Shown here: positions 11,446 to 26,300 of the stretch, in pieces
How the letters are laid out: every line of letters begins with the position of its first letter
Position numbering within the stretch: the stretch's first letter is position 1
Assembly: GCF_014356525.2 (NCBI RefSeq)
Contig: NC_052510.1
Span: 16,974,778 to 17,038,777 of the forward strand
Origin: Nilaparvata lugens
Lineage: Eukaryota > Arthropoda > Insecta > Hemiptera > Delphacidae
Length of the DNA: 64,000 bases
Direction: 5' to 3'
The notes under the pieces: model-generated
Seen by the model: the letters and a program-made list of their open reading frames with translations, nothing else
Told to the model about the DNA's origin: nothing
Databases searched by the model: none
Made by a program: the position numbers and the translations under genes

Positions 11446-14400
11446 TTTCAGTCAATTCACCTCATCAAACAAAGTAACTCGCTAAGTCGATTCCTAAAAT
11501 TTGTTACCATTTTATTTTGTCGAACATTAGACCAGTAGTAGGCTCATTTATATAAATAATATACACATCCAATTTTACTTGATAGAATTGAGTAGTGACG
11601 TTTTGAATTAGTTTTGATGTTCTATCAATATCATTTCATTAACATAAATATGTAAACAAGCTGCCATTTTTTCAGTTTATGGAAAGTATTCTGATTTGTA
11701 GTCCACCGTAAAAGTTACCACAGTATCATAAAATTACTATCATCAGTCATTATCATCTTCCTTATAATCTAGTGATGGTTGGGTCTTACCAAGAACAAAA
11801 CTTCCCAGTGTCATCTAGAGATGTCGATGATTATGGTATTGGTAATAAGATAGTACCATGATAATCTATACTAATAATGTTCCTTGAGTCAGATATGTAA
11901 TGTCATAAAGTCTCAGATGAGAAGAGTGTTGTGAAAGTTTGAATTGATTTTTGTATATAAGACTTGTAAAATAATTGTTATAAAATTTAGATAGGTGGGA
12001 GTGGTCTTTTGATTCTTGACCGTCTTTCAAATTTATCTTTCTAACAATTTTCGATGATTCAGTCAGTCCAACTGATCGGGGATGAACCCCGGCAGACCAT
12101 TCGCATTCCCAGTAATGGTGATTAAACCTTGTATTTTGCATACGCTTCATATCATTTACGCGATTAAATCACTATACGGAAAGAAGTTACCAGATAACAT
12201 TCAGGTTTCATTGATAGACACTTATTGTTGTACAACTTTCAGAAATTTAATTTTCATTTCTGTAGAATGGAATTCAGTCACATTGGTTAGTTTGTTACTA
12301 GATTTTGTAAAAGAAGAGCACATATTGCGAGCCAATAAGAACTGCTAGAATTTATATGCAATGAAAAGTTTTACTTTCTATTAAAATCACGAGTAGTATC
12401 GTATCCATTATTGGAGACTTCAAATAGTATTTTCTACATAAAATAATATGTAACTAGATACAATTCACTAAAAAAGTGAACATTTCAATAACTTGAAATT
12501 CAGTTAAAAAAGTATTTACCAAACAAGAAGTGTTACTTGTTACACTTGTAAATCCACTAAGAAATTCATAGAGTAGGTACGGTACTGGAAGAGGAAATTT
12601 GTTAACTAGCCAAGAGATATGACAGAGTCAATAATTTTGAAAGTGATAAATTCTATCAACTACAATAGCTGATTTAACTATTTCTATTTTTAAATTTCTA
12701 TTAATAAATGCATTATCTAATCATGTCATGTATATTGTAATAGTTGTTGAAGTTTTTTCAGAAGAATTAATATAAAAAAGGAGCCTTAAATTATGTTGTA
12801 AATTCCAAATACCGCCATATTTCTAAACTCATAATATATTTGATTTGGTTGTGAAAAAAATTTCAAAAAAATATTGTTTAAAAGAAAAAAGTATAATAAA
12901 ATTGATATTTAAATGTTTTAGGCAACTTTGAACAAGCTAAATCACACTATGAAAAATGGTGGATCATTTCAATTATTTAAGATTCTTGAGTCTGAGAAAA
13001 CTTTGACAACTTTACAAAATGTATGTATTGGATAATTTAAAAGGAATCAGTTGATTCTTCAAAGGATTTTTACTGTATAAACTTCAACACAAATTCGGAT
13101 TTGAAAGCTAAGGACCAAGCAATCAAAGTGGTCATGCACACTTAGTAAGATTTTGTATAAATTGATAAGTTTGCTAAAATACTAAGAATTCTGTAATATT
13201 TTAAAATTTCAGTGAACAAAACGCAGCGTTTATTGGTGTAGTTCGATCACTTGAGAATTGAGATTTAACTCTTGGTTTATTAAAAATGTTTTAGTGGCGT
13301 TTTGTAAATGTATGGTCTGATATAAAGAGCACTGATCTCAGAAAATATAGCTAGTGTTTATGAGTTGATAAAGGAAGTGCCTCACTGCCGGTAGCCATTT
13401 AAAAAAAAGAATGCATTTTATAATTTTTTCTCAACAATGAATATTGGCTACACAATACACGTTACGACTTGAGCAAAATGACTGATTCATAGTACGCAAA
13501 GCATCATTTTCACTTGTAATTCTGAATAATGTACCACATTGTAGGCTATAATATATGAGTCCAACGGCTCAATTTATTACAATTTTCAGAATAAACTCAT
13601 AATACGTGTATTATACATTTTTTATAAAACAACCATCATAACTATCACTGCCAAGCTGTTGGAAAAATCTAATCTAGTACGCTATTGAAACAGTTTTATA
13701 TGTGATTTATATATTTCACTCCATTATGTAGATATTATCAATAGATTTCATATTTCATGTAATGTTTTTATACTTATGCTAATTTGTTTTATATATACTT
13801 TGTTTCGGGACTATTTATTATTGTCATGAAATGAAAGATCGATTCCAAAGTTGTCTATTGAAAAAGAACTCAAAAAGTGTAAATATTGTTTGATTATAGA
13901 AAAAGTTATAAACTATCTTCTTAATGAGTTATTCTTGTTGATTTTGTTTGATGATAATTATTAGCATAAAATGCTTTTCCAAGAGTTGTCCCAATTTATA
14001 AGAATGTTGAAAAATAATTAATGTGTTTTGGAACCGGGAATACATTTGAATTTCAATTAAAATTGAAAAATGTGTATCTGCTAAAATTAATCCGGTTGAG
14101 TTATAAATTGAAGTATATTCTAAAAACGTAAATATTGTTTTTGCAAATTAATGTTTGTGGAATCTGTTTCAAATTATTATGTTGTGAATTAAATTATACC
14201 AAAAATTCAAAAAGTATAGGAAATTATTGGTGCTAATAAAAACGTCTTTGGACAGTAAAAAAATGCTATTGGAAATTCGTTTGATATGATTTATTATTAT
14301 GCTTGTAAATAATTGGGTTTATGCTTGAAGCAAGCATGAACAAAAACTTCAACTAAGTCTGATGTGACTCTAAACATAGAGTATAGAACTGCAACTCTGT

Positions 14401-14998
14401 GTCTTATATATGTAAATGAGATAAATGTAAAAAGTAAATGAAAAAGAAAGAGATAGTTTAAAATAGAAGAAACACAGTAATTATTAACTTTATTATTGAA
14501 CTGCACCAGTCCCCAGAGTTGGGGATTGCAGTGTCTAGAAACGTTGCCTTGTGTTGTTCACTTTAATATTTACATAAAAATAGTGTAATCTTATTGATTG
14601 AGAATGATGATGAAAATTATTATCATTGTAACTGAAATTGTTGTTGTCTTTAATGTAAATATATAAATGTCATAGTAAATTTTGTGTAGTGATTGAATTA
14701 AATCTTCATTTTATCAGACATTGAATCCTAATTTATTTATTTAGGTTGTAACCAGATGCTCGGAGAATGTACAAAGACCAAGACACTAAAAAAATGTTTT
14801 TGGAGATCTGTATTGTAGAAAAGCTACTATTTCGACTTAAATACACCAAACTACACTAATGATATGAAACTTTCTGTTGTAGTAGTGAATGTGATTGAGT
14901 GGTGGATATCTTTATTGGGCAAAAGGACTTGACATTGTCACTACTGATTAATTTGAATGGATAACTAGAAATAATTTAGAAATAAAGTAGAAGAGAAT

Positions 14999-15145
14999 GG
15001 TTGTTTTCTCACTGACCTACTTCTCGCTGACACGACACCCAGAATGTCCTCTGATTGGCTGAGAATCAGATGTTCGTTAGAATCAGCCAATCGGAAGACA
15101 TTCTGGGTGTCGTGTCGGCGAGAAATCGGTAAGTGTGAAAACGGC
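14999..15145. mobile_element. Near-perfect hairpin MITE, 147 bp
   Basis: Long inverted arms: 15021-15062 (ttctcgctgacacgacaccc onward) pair with 15084-15124 (ending gggtgtcgtgtcggcgagaa), and weaker pairing continues out to ggttgttttctcac on the left and gtgaaaacggcc on the right. The loop is about 20 bp. It has no ORF. Confidence 0.75.
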
Positions 15146-15703
15146 CATTAACACTTTATAAACATACATTTATTATTTGTTTAAGAGAGATTGGTAATGG
15201 TGTATAAACCGAAATTGGTCCATCTTCATTCTATTAAAAACGTTTTCAAGACAAATTCAATATTTTTAGTTTATTTCTTCGCTACAGTCTATTGACTAGG
15301 GAATTGTCAGATTAGTGCTTCACATTTATTTATGGTGTCGTGGGGTGACCAAAGTATGATCAACTGATCATAGCGCTTCATACCTCAAAGGAACTATCTC
15401 AAATGCTGAAGAGTATGTTCTTCTGTAATTGTTTAATAAGGTTCTTGTAATGGATAGTGCTCCAAATTTGAAATAAACAAACTATTTTGCTATCTATGGA
15501 TTGAAGATGAGGTGGCAGAAGGTTGAAGCCGCTTTTATCGGAGGATTTTTGTGTTTGTTCAGTCGAAGCTGAGGAAAATTTATATCGTTTATGTTTCTTG
15601 TGTTGATGTTGTAACAGTTGGATCTCTGTGGTAGGTTCGAATTCCTAGCCAGTATTACGATCTCCAGAATATAAGTTGATATAACAGTGAAAATCTTATT
15701 CCG

Positions 15704-16248
15704 AACAAATAACGGCTTGCAATGCTCAATTTGATTAGCCTAATCAATTATTCTGATTGCCATTTTCAGCAGTCTTAATATTGTCAAGACAATTTTGGGG
15801 TGCCGCTCCCAAGGCAATAAACTATTATAAACGATAATAAATTATTACAGTATTTGTTCTGGCAAAAACTTCCAGAAGCGTTGCCAGTAAAGGGTCAAGT
15901 CCACGGGATGAGTTTACAAGCTACAAGCCGGCTTTTTTACAAGCAGCTCGTAAACTGGCCCCGTGGACTCACCGCACTCGCTTAAAAGCTGCTCTTGAAA
16001 AGTTGACTGTGCCGGCGACTTAACACGACACCCGTCGGCTTTTGAGCACTAGCGCATGCGCATACTCCTCAATTAACAAATAACGGCTTGAAATGCTCAA
16101 TTTGATTAGCCTGATTGTCTTTTTCTGCAGTCTTAATATTGTCAAGTTAGTTTTGGGGTGCCGCTCCCCTGGCAATAAACTATTATAAACGATAATAAAT
16201 TATTACAGTATTTGTTCTGGCAAAAACTTCCAGAAGCGTTGCCAGTAA
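15704..16248. repeat. Direct repeats of about 180 bp flanking a 184-bp spacer
   Basis: The block starting aacaaataacggcttg and ending gaagcgttgccagtaa occurs at 15704-15890 and, with small indels, at 16075-16248. The spacer 15891-16074 is GC-rich and contains an inverted pair gtccacggg / cccgtggac, suggesting a small hairpin MITE. It could be a tandem duplication with a MITE beside it, or an LTR-like terminal repeat pair; neither ORF nor primer-binding site is visible. Confidence 0.65.
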
Positions 16249-17395
16249 TGATAGAAAAGAGCTTCCTAAATTTATCATGATTTTTATCAGAGTAGAAGGA
16301 AATTTTGGAAAGGTCAACTGATTACTGAAAACTATCTGAGAAATATTTTGTTCAAGATACACTTGAATTTATTATCGAAAATTCGTTTTCAACAATAATA
16401 TAACTGACAAAGTGCGGTTATTTTATAAGAAATAGGTATTTTATTAATAAAATTTCAAATTTGAAACTAATTTAAATACAAAGTTCAACTCACTAATTCC
16501 AGTCTTTACTTGTAGGGGAGTTATTAAATCTTGAACATCAACACTCTTGTGAAAGAGGAGATACCACGTGAACATGCATAATATTAGACATTTTATATAA
16601 CATGCATATATAAAGTGCATTATAATATTCAAAGGGAATACTGTAGTCTCTATATTTTAGAATCTCGGAATTCATTTCCTTTGACTAAATATGCATGATG
16701 AATTTCTGATTTAATTATAATTTATTAGTCTACGAGTCATTTTTTCAAAATAATATTATCTTTTCCCATTTAATTATTGAAAGTTGTAGCTTAACCAATA
16801 AGTATTACAAGCAATAATTTGAAAGTCCTCTACATGAATACTGTAGAAATACTTTGAACAATCAAGCGAGACATTTGAAAATTATTGATTATTTCCAAAA
16901 CTATATAAAAATACAAATGAGATTGATAATTTATTAGAAAAATTCCATTAGAATATATAATTAAAGCATATTAATTAGTTATCGAATAAAACTATAATCG
17001 AAAATTAACACGAGAAAGTTTATCGTTTATTATTATAATTGATTCGGCCTATATGCAACAGTCCAATATTGGATGACTTATGAACACTCAACATCGTGTT
17101 CGATTGAAGTATTACAAATTCAAAATAGAATGCATTTTTAAAATGGAATCAAACCCTAAAAAGTCAAGTTTTTTATTACATTTGAACACAAAATATGGGC
17201 AGAGAGCCATTAAACTAATTGATGTAATATTTTAAAACAACAAATATAACAGACAATGAAGCTAAAACCGTAATTCTATTTCATAAAAATTATTAAAAAT
17301 ATTCACATTGAATTATTAAATTGGTATAAAAATACAAAATACACACGACATAAAAATACACTCACAATAAAGAAAAAGTTCTATTAAAGATGTTT

Positions 17396-20300
17396 CTATT
17401 GAATTGGCACCAAGTTCTCCTTATCTCTGAGATACCTCAATTGCCCCCAGTTGATTTTTGGTGGTAGCTGAAACAGATACCAGTCAGTTGTATTAATTAT
17501 TGAACAAAGTTTGAAAGAGAAATAGATTAAGAGGATAACAATAGTGATATTTCATAATATAATTGATTCTTTATTGATTATTGCATATAATAAAGGAAAG
17601 AACTGGCTTATACACGTACGGGTTAGGACATTCACGAATGACGCATCATCACGTCTGAACTACTGGTACTGATTAACTAGAAATTTCCATATAGATTCAA
17701 TAGATTTACCGGGTATCGTTATAGGTCTACTTTAAATTCTTCAAGATTTCAGTAAGTTTTCAGTTTGTCAAGTTATTAATTAAACCCTTGCGGAGCACGG
17801 GTTACCTGCTAGTAAATAATAAAATAAAAAATATCAATCAGAAACTAATTTATCAATATTACATTGAATTAGTGAGATAATGGTTCGGATAAATCGAAAG
17901 GCAATTTTGTAATGTATGGTTCGTAATCAACCTAACTAACGATTACGGAAATTAAAAGTGATTCTAACATTGACACTGGTGAGTTGAAAATTAGGGTAAC
18001 AATACATTTTTACTACAATAACCGAATTTGAGAAGTCCACAGTTAACATTTCACTCAATGAAGAATTTTGGATCGCTTGAATGTGTGCTTCAATGTGATG
18101 TTCTAGAGTTCTAATGAGAGATGCGTAACAAATATTTGAAATATTTTATCATTCAACGACGATTCTATCTAATAACAGAATATCTCATTGTAGCCTTCCA
18201 ATAGAACTAGAAGTTATATTAGTACAATCAACCAAAGAGTAGTTTTTAATAATTCTGTCCTTACACCTGGTCAAATCTACAGATTAATAATAATACAGTA
18301 ATATTATAATGATTAATATTGTGAATGATATTGAGTAATTAATATAATTGTTGGTTAGAGGTAGTTATTGATCAATACAGGAGTCCTAATAAATATCATG
18401 TGAACATAGGTGAATTAACAACAAAACACAAATTTATTAATTAATACCACCAACCTTTTACAGCTGTAAAACTGTTAATCATAATAATTACTTTAAACAA
18501 AAATGTTGATACTTTCATTAAACCTTTCCATTACTAGTACAATTAACTGCGTTTGTAGACCAGTCTGGTTACCCTCATTACTTTCATCTAATCATTGTTA
18601 AATAGGTAGCCACTAATCCGAATTCATTTAACACACTTTAAACCGTAGAACATATCCCCTAATATACCATCAACCCCGCTGGAATCTACCAGTTTTAAAA
18701 ATAAAACACATAGAAATGAAGTAACCTAGATCTACATTAAATAAATGTTTCAAGATGGAACGATATTCATGGCCAGAGAATAAAATATATGAATTGATAC
18801 ACAAATAATATTAGTGACAAAAAGACATATACCAAAATATCAGCATCTAATAACACTCTCTTAGTTATGGTTAATGAATAAGGAATATCGACAGAAACGA
18901 AATGCCTACTCTATCAATTCAAGTTACTTCCGAAGGTAATTACGATCCCAATATCCAGTTATTATTTTACCACATTTAAACATAAAGAAATTAACGCTCC
19001 CAAACTAGTATATTTCTGATCCTCACCTCTTACCAATAGACTAGACTGTAAGCTTCTATCCCTAATTAAAGCTTCAGGTACAGCTGAATAATGCGCCAAA
19101 ATGCTCATCAGATTGATCTCTAAATAGCAATAAACAAGAATATACTGTAACTAAGAATTTGAAAATGCAATGCAGCAGCTATAAGAAAGGAAGTACAGTA
19201 CCCTCAAATTCAAGCATTCGAACAATCGTATATAAAGGTATCAAAGTATTATTTGTTAATTTTCAATTATGGTATGTGAAATTTAGCTGTTTTACTATTT
19301 TAAATATTCGTAAAAAGAATTCGGGAACATCGACAATAAATTATTGAATGTAAGCAGAATTATCATTTTCAATTAGAACTATAATAAATATATTAGATAC
19401 CTACGTAAAATAATTAAATGATTCGAGTCAAGTTGAATATTTTGAAACGAAATCTATAACTACACATTTTTTGAAACATCTAACTTTGTTACTTTACACA
19501 AATTCCAACATCTAGCCTATTAAAGACGAAATTTCAATGACAAAATTACGCTTATTAATAGAATAACCTGAATAAACTGTAATATAGTGGAAAATAATTT
19601 CATATATTCATTACATACAGTATAACAATAAAACAAATTGTACTACTTACTTTTCCATACTTTCGCACTGATGATGTTGATGAAGGTGACAGAAGAGTGC
19701 TGCGAGCTCCCAGTTGTGGCGAGTTTCTCGACAAGGCGCTCAATTTTTTATTAGCCTAGATGAAAATGGAGAAATATTAAAAAAAAAGTTGATTTGGAGT
19801 TTCCAGTTGTTATAGCAGTATTATTAGTAATCAAAAATATTAACTCCTTGAACTCTTACCTAAAAATTGAGCTTCTGGCAGTAATGCCAATACGTACTTA
19901 TGTAATGTTGAATAATTTTATATTTAAAAATCTACAATAGCAAAAGAGATTATATTATTAGAAATTATAAAATAATAATTTGGCAGGTGTTTTAAAAAGT
20001 AAAGAATCGAAGTTTGGAGAAGAAGCAAAAATGAGAACAATTTGAAAAGTCCTAATAAATACCGGCCTGGATAGCCGAGACGATTAAGTGGTTGCACCCT
20101 TCAGTTTGCTAGCACTACCTGGTCGTGGGTTCGAATCCCGCCCATAGGAAGTACGTTTGATTATCTAACCCCATTACCAGCGCATATGCAAAAATCTCAT
20201 AAAGGGCATCATCCGCAATAGAAATAAAAAATATAATATGAAGAGGAAGAGATGAATGACTATATAAATCCTATTAGCCTACCTGTTTCATAATTGGCAT

Positions 20301-23300
20301 GGAATTTCTGACGGACAGGCCATTCCTTGTAGGCGTAGAATTTTCTTTTCCATTAATGGCTTTCAAGCTCTTCTCGGAGGATGGAATGCTGGATAGCGAA
20401 CTTGATCTTGATGTCTTCTTCTGGTCAAAGCCGCTGAAATGCAACACAAATATTGTTAATTTACACGCCTAATAACAATAATTCATATTGAATTCAGTTG
20501 TATTATACAAGAAAAGCATTTAAATTTACCTTTCAAAACAATATTACATTGATAAATGTTATTCAAGGACTACATTTTAAAAATACAAAGAGTGTTTACA
20601 CCATATTACCAATTACAGTGGGCTATTATAAATAATTTTGATAAAATTCATAATATATAAGACGCTAAAATTTAACAAAAATATGGATGGACTATTTCAC
20701 ACTTTTGACGTTTTATTTTTCATAAAGACATACAGTTTTCAGCCCAATTAAAAATATTATATCAAATAGGAATAAATAAATATATTAAACAGTATTGTAA
20801 TATTTATTACCTATACAAAATCTACTCATGAAAATAACCCAAGACCTTATTGGGGAGAACAGATTTATAAGCCCTTATTGTATAGAATGTCATAACGAGT
20901 GTTCTCCCCAATAAGGGCTTCCAACATACTTCCATATTATATTAAATTGAAAATGAAGTATCTTGAAATAAAATTGGTTTTTATTACTTTAGCATGGAGA
21001 ACATATTTTCAAGAGAATTGAACCATTCATATTTGAACAATGTTAACCAAATTTTACAAGATAAATGTGTAAAAACTTTGGATCTCCATATCTCAGAATG
21101 ATAGTTTTGAGTTAAAGCCCTTATTGCACCTACCGCCTCAATTTCACATTGATGAAAAATTTAGGGCATGAAAAGTCAAATGTAGCCGATTTTTTTCTAT
21201 CTGAGAGCACCCATAATTTTATTTTATTAGAAAATATAAGTGTAAACGACGGTGAAAATTCATAGTAGAATAATTGAATAACTTACTCAGACGAATCAAG
21301 AGAGCGATTTTTGTGGTTGTCCTCCATGATTAGACTCTGTCCATGCGAGGCATTCACTGATTTGTTTTTGTTGGGAGTGGATGATGCTACCGGCCTGGGA
21401 GTGGTTACATTCTTTTGCGCCTAAAAACAGATTAAAAGTTGAAGTAAAATTACAACAAAATAGAACATTTAAGTAAACTTCACTCAGGATTGTAATCAGA
21501 TTACAATTCTCATAGATGGATTATTTTGTAATAGTATTCAAAATAATAATATGATTCAAAGATGAGAATTATTTCTTCTGTTCTTACTTCGCCCATTGAT
21601 TAAAAAGTACATTCTTTCTTGAATAGTTACCAAATTCTGAGCGTGATGTGAAGTTTTACAAGCATTATTGTATTATCACACTTCTAGTTAAATTGGCTCA
21701 ATTTCGATTACATGCAGATGATTGAGCTTGCATGATATGAAATAATAATCCTGATACTGTCATGATTTATTCGATGATAAAATCGAGGAATAACTTACAA
21801 ATATTATATTGAAATGCGGTTTTAATATAATAATACTTACTTTCATCCTTGTAGCGGCACGAACTTTACTCTGAGTGATTGGTTTTATAGCCACGGTTTT
21901 CTTATCAATTTGCCCAATGTCTGTAAATTCAAAATTCAAATTTATATGTTATTTTTTTTGTACGAATTCATACATAAAATTTCTGTATTAAATAAATAAA
22001 TAATCTGTAAATAAATAAATAATATTACCAAAAATAAAATTATTAACAGTAAAAAAGAACTTGAAGCTAACAAGACATGTCTGATCGTGAGTTTGTATTA
22101 AGAAGAAAAATATACAGAAGTACAAAATAAAAATAATTCCAACCTAAAAATAGAATATAAGTGAGAAAAACCTAAATTAACATTATGAAAAAATAAAGAC
22201 TCGTAAAATAATAAAGTAAAAGAGAAAGAATAGAAAACAGTGCACTAACACGAGCACATTTACTACTAAAAATCATATAATTAGTAAATTATACCAACAA
22301 TGGAAAATAATAGTGGAGAATCGGTAAAGTAATATTAAAAAGCTATTGTCTTATTTTACGAAAAACGTCAGTTGATGCTTTTATCCAATTAAAGATTTCT
22401 TAATTCAGTTTTTAAATAAGAACGTTTAAAAAGAAGTTTTTAGGAATCATACAAGCGAGTAAAAGATTGAGATTTGTTTAAAATACTAAACATTACACAA
22501 TTTCTAGAGGAGTTATCGGTTTTACAGCCTTTGATTCTTGTAATTCCAATTTTAATAAAGAAATTCCAGAGAAAAAAAGAATAGTATTGTCATAAAATCC
22601 CCTGTATTAAATTCAACAGAACGGACATCAAACAAAAAAATTAACATGTTAACAAATAAATGAATGTTGACCTTTATTAATGCCAGAGCGAATCATGAAC
22701 TGAAGTGGCACGGTAGCTTTCAACGGAGCAGCCTTTTGAGTGCAGACGCCACCTTCATCTTTCTTCGGCTTTTGGACTTGTAGAATATTATTTCCGATGG
22801 GCAGTGAGTCAATCTGTTTCTTTAGGAGATTCAATCCAGCTGCAACAAAGAGCGAAACATTCAAGTTAATATGAAAAGGTTCATAAGAGAATCAGTACCG
22901 AAATTCAAGGTTTTACCTGAACGTCGGAGTTGAATAATAGTATTAAGTTGATCTTTATTCATTAGGTTGATCATTATACTTTTACTCGTTTTTTGATTGC
23001 TTATATTCAATTGGTCGTTCAATTGGTTAAAATATTGAATGGAGTTGATTAGTTATTTAATAGTGTCCTCATAGAGAATAATATAGAAAAATATTTTTTT
23101 GTATAAATATAAATTTATGAATACATTTTGTCATACATACAATAGAAGCAGATAGCAGTCATTATCACTAAAAAGGTGAACCACTTAGGGCTTTCAATTT
23201 GAGAATAGCATATTATTTCTATAGAGAATAGTCCTCAATTTGCATGTAAAGTATAGCTAATGAACGGTTGATGGAAGTATGGCCCTAAGAGACATAACAA

Positions 23301-26300
23301 TAAGCCTATGACTGCATTTAAATAAACAGAAAACTAGAAAATAATCTACAGTTTATAGTTACATTGTAAATATTTAATACAGAAAACAGAAGATTTTAAA
23401 AGTAGTTCATCTACATGAAACTTATAAAGAAAAATACCACCAAAACACTAAATACCCAATAACTCCCTTTTTGTACTTGGACAGTTTAATGCGAACCTCT
23501 ACCTTAGAGAAAAGATAGCATAAGAAGATATCCCATGGTATAAGTCGTTTATTTCCAATTTTTAAGACGATTTTTTGTTAACTCAAGCCGATTACTGTCG
23601 ACTACTGTCTTATCATTACTGTTTTGGCCGAGTGAGAGTAAGAACGGCACAACGGCACACTATCAGAGACTAGCAGCGTCACATAACTTCATAAAAAAGA
23701 ACTACTATGACTAACGGCTTGAGTTAATAATGAATTTGGAACATAAACGCCCTATACCATGGGATATCTTCTTATGCTATCTTTTCACTATGGCACTACA
23801 AAAGCCAAGTGATTATTGATAGAACAATGTTGATCAAACATTTATTTGGTGTTTATTTTGAATTGATATGAGGACAAATACCTGTTATGGAAGTAGGAGA
23901 TGAACGATTACGATTCTTCGATGTTTTAGGAGTTTCAGAACTGGAAAACGACGCACTCTTCTTCTGACTGCTTTCATCCTGTAAATAATTATTTTTCTAC
24001 AGAAGGACTATTTGCAAATAAAATTTCATATTCTGGCAAAACTTATATCATATAGTTTATATGAAAACCTACTTGTCTGCCACCGTAAACAGAAGCCTAG
24101 CTTAGACATACAATGTTTACAATATATGACTGTTTACAATGGATCCCAAGCTTGCTATAGGTAGTCACTGATTAATATTCTATTTTTCTTACTTGAATTA
24201 CAGTCTGCATGTCGTTAATTTGCAAAAAAAAAGAAATATGAAGCATCACAGTTCAAGATGGATTAAGAAACTCGAGACTTCAATTTTATAAATTTCTACA
24301 ATTCTACTTCACAACAATAATGACCGAAACAGTAAAATATGCATGTCAATTTTAGTGATCTAAAAATAATATTTAGTGTTCTGAAGTTGGAATGGTTAAG
24401 AAAGATTTCTAGCTAAGCTACTACATGAGCTTTTGAAATTGAGACACCCCTAATTTGGGAATACTGTAGGCTACTCGTATTTTCATTGAAATGTAAAAAT
24501 CCTAACTTGTAGTACCTGTAGGTAAATTCCTAAATGTGAAAAAAGCGTATTACATTTTACGTTTTCTCTAGAGTTCAATAAGAGAAATTTCTATTACCTA
24601 CTTCAATGAACTTTCGAATTAATAAAGAAATATCTTAATTTGGAAACAATGTAATAAATTGCAATGGGAATTATGTAATAAATTACATGTTTTGCACTGT
24701 AAGTTACGAAATTCATTTTCAAGTGTTCCCTTTGAACAAGAAATAATTCATATGATCCATTCAACAAACTTTCAAAAGTGAGAAATATTCTCAAATTGGA
24801 AAGATTCCCATAGAAATATAAGTCACAGAATAAGCTTTAGTTAGTAACTTTTGAATTTATAAAACGTTTTACCTGAGATTCGTCGAGTGCGTCAGTGGAA
24901 GAAAACAAAGGATCTGTTGATCGTCTCTTTTTGTACTTTTTGACAGCTTCGGAAAACTCGACAAAGCTTTTCTGTCTTGTAGCCGGACTGGTGAAGTTGA
25001 AATTCAAGCTCGGGTCGTTCCTCAGTGAGTCATTCTCCTCGTCGCTGCTATTGGCGTGGACTAGATTCATTTCAACGGCAAACAAATCGGCCACCTCTGT
25101 CGTACAAAAAGTAACACTAGTATTATTTTTAGTGATTTTGGAACACTTTTTCAAATGATAATATTTATTTATATGATAATGATCACGTGAGTATAGATAG
25201 ACAAGCCTGACAATCATGACCCCTGAGGTCTGTTTCATGAGAACTTCTACCTCTGAAGTTCTGTGATAAAGGATCAGATGTTTGTAAGTTATCCAAACAT
25301 TACACTTTGTAAATTCTATTACATTCACGTTGTCCTGCTTTTGTCTCGTGTATGCTGATCTACAGTAAGCTGTTCCTGTATAAAGAGGAGTCTAGTATTT
25401 TTTATAAAACCAGACATTTTCTCCACATATTTTTATTCATGCATGAGTGTTGCTGAATGAGCTGTCAGTTTCGTTAGGTTCCAAACCTTTGATGACATAA
25501 ACCTTAATCATTCTACTTTGGTTTTAATAGATGCTCTCTCAAATTAAATAGCCTGAGACACTAGGTTGCTCATTGATTTTATTTTTTTAAATTATAACAT
25601 ATTTGAGAAATACAAGTGATGTAGTTGAGCATGGATTATATTGGATAAAATAACTTGAGCATTAACAAACTTAAAATTCCAATATGACACTGAAAATTCT
25701 ATATCATAGCTTGGATCGAGAGCTGTTAAATCATGTTTACTAAATAGTTTGAACTACATTATAATTTTATATGAGAGTTACAATTAAGATATAAACAGTA
25801 AGATGTGATACGAAATGTCGAAGATATTCATTTTCAATATAAATAACTCATTGGAATATAAATCATCATTACCATTTCCTCCCTATTAACTCTTAACGGT
25901 ACTCATGCTATGTTTGAATGAAAGTACTCATTGTTCACTTACCATCCACCTTATCATCAACAACATGCACTGACTGACTGAAGCTTTGTGACAATATTTT
26001 TGCTTCAACGAATACATCGTCATTATCTTCGTCTGCACAATTATTATTCACAATTATGTTGCGTTCCACCTGAAAAGTGGATAAAAGCATAAGATAATGA
26101 GTTTTTAGTTTTATAAAATTAAGATAATTTACATTTTGTCAATAATAAGTCAATGATGAGGATCAAATGACATGAAGAAAGTTGAGAAGAAATGATAAAA
26201 TATGGAACTGACATAAATTAGGAACAGGTGTGAGAAGATATGGTTTCAATTTGTTTGAGAGAATACGAGTACTTGCGAACACTAGGAATGATACATTCAT

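Larger units (their letters stand above)
11446..17395. other. Convergent intergenic region between Hr4 and the KEN-motif gene
   Basis: No conserved coding exon was found on either strand; the short ORFs at 11866-12150 (minus), 12082-12348 (plus) and 14297-14506 (minus) have no recognisable product. It may hold long 3' UTRs of both genes. A hairpin MITE (14999-15145) and a direct repeat (15704-16248) are listed separately. Confidence 0.5.

Noticed and set aside
20062..20140. Possible tRNA gene with gggttcgaatccc.
   Set aside because: The 5' and 3' ends do not pair as an acceptor stem and an A-rich tail follows; a different SINE family fits better.
24837..25328. 163-codon minus-strand ORF taken as one protein.
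   Set aside because: Only 24873-25096 is the true exon; a splice acceptor precedes it and the upstream part is intron within the duplicated block (the same ORF start recurs at 26567).
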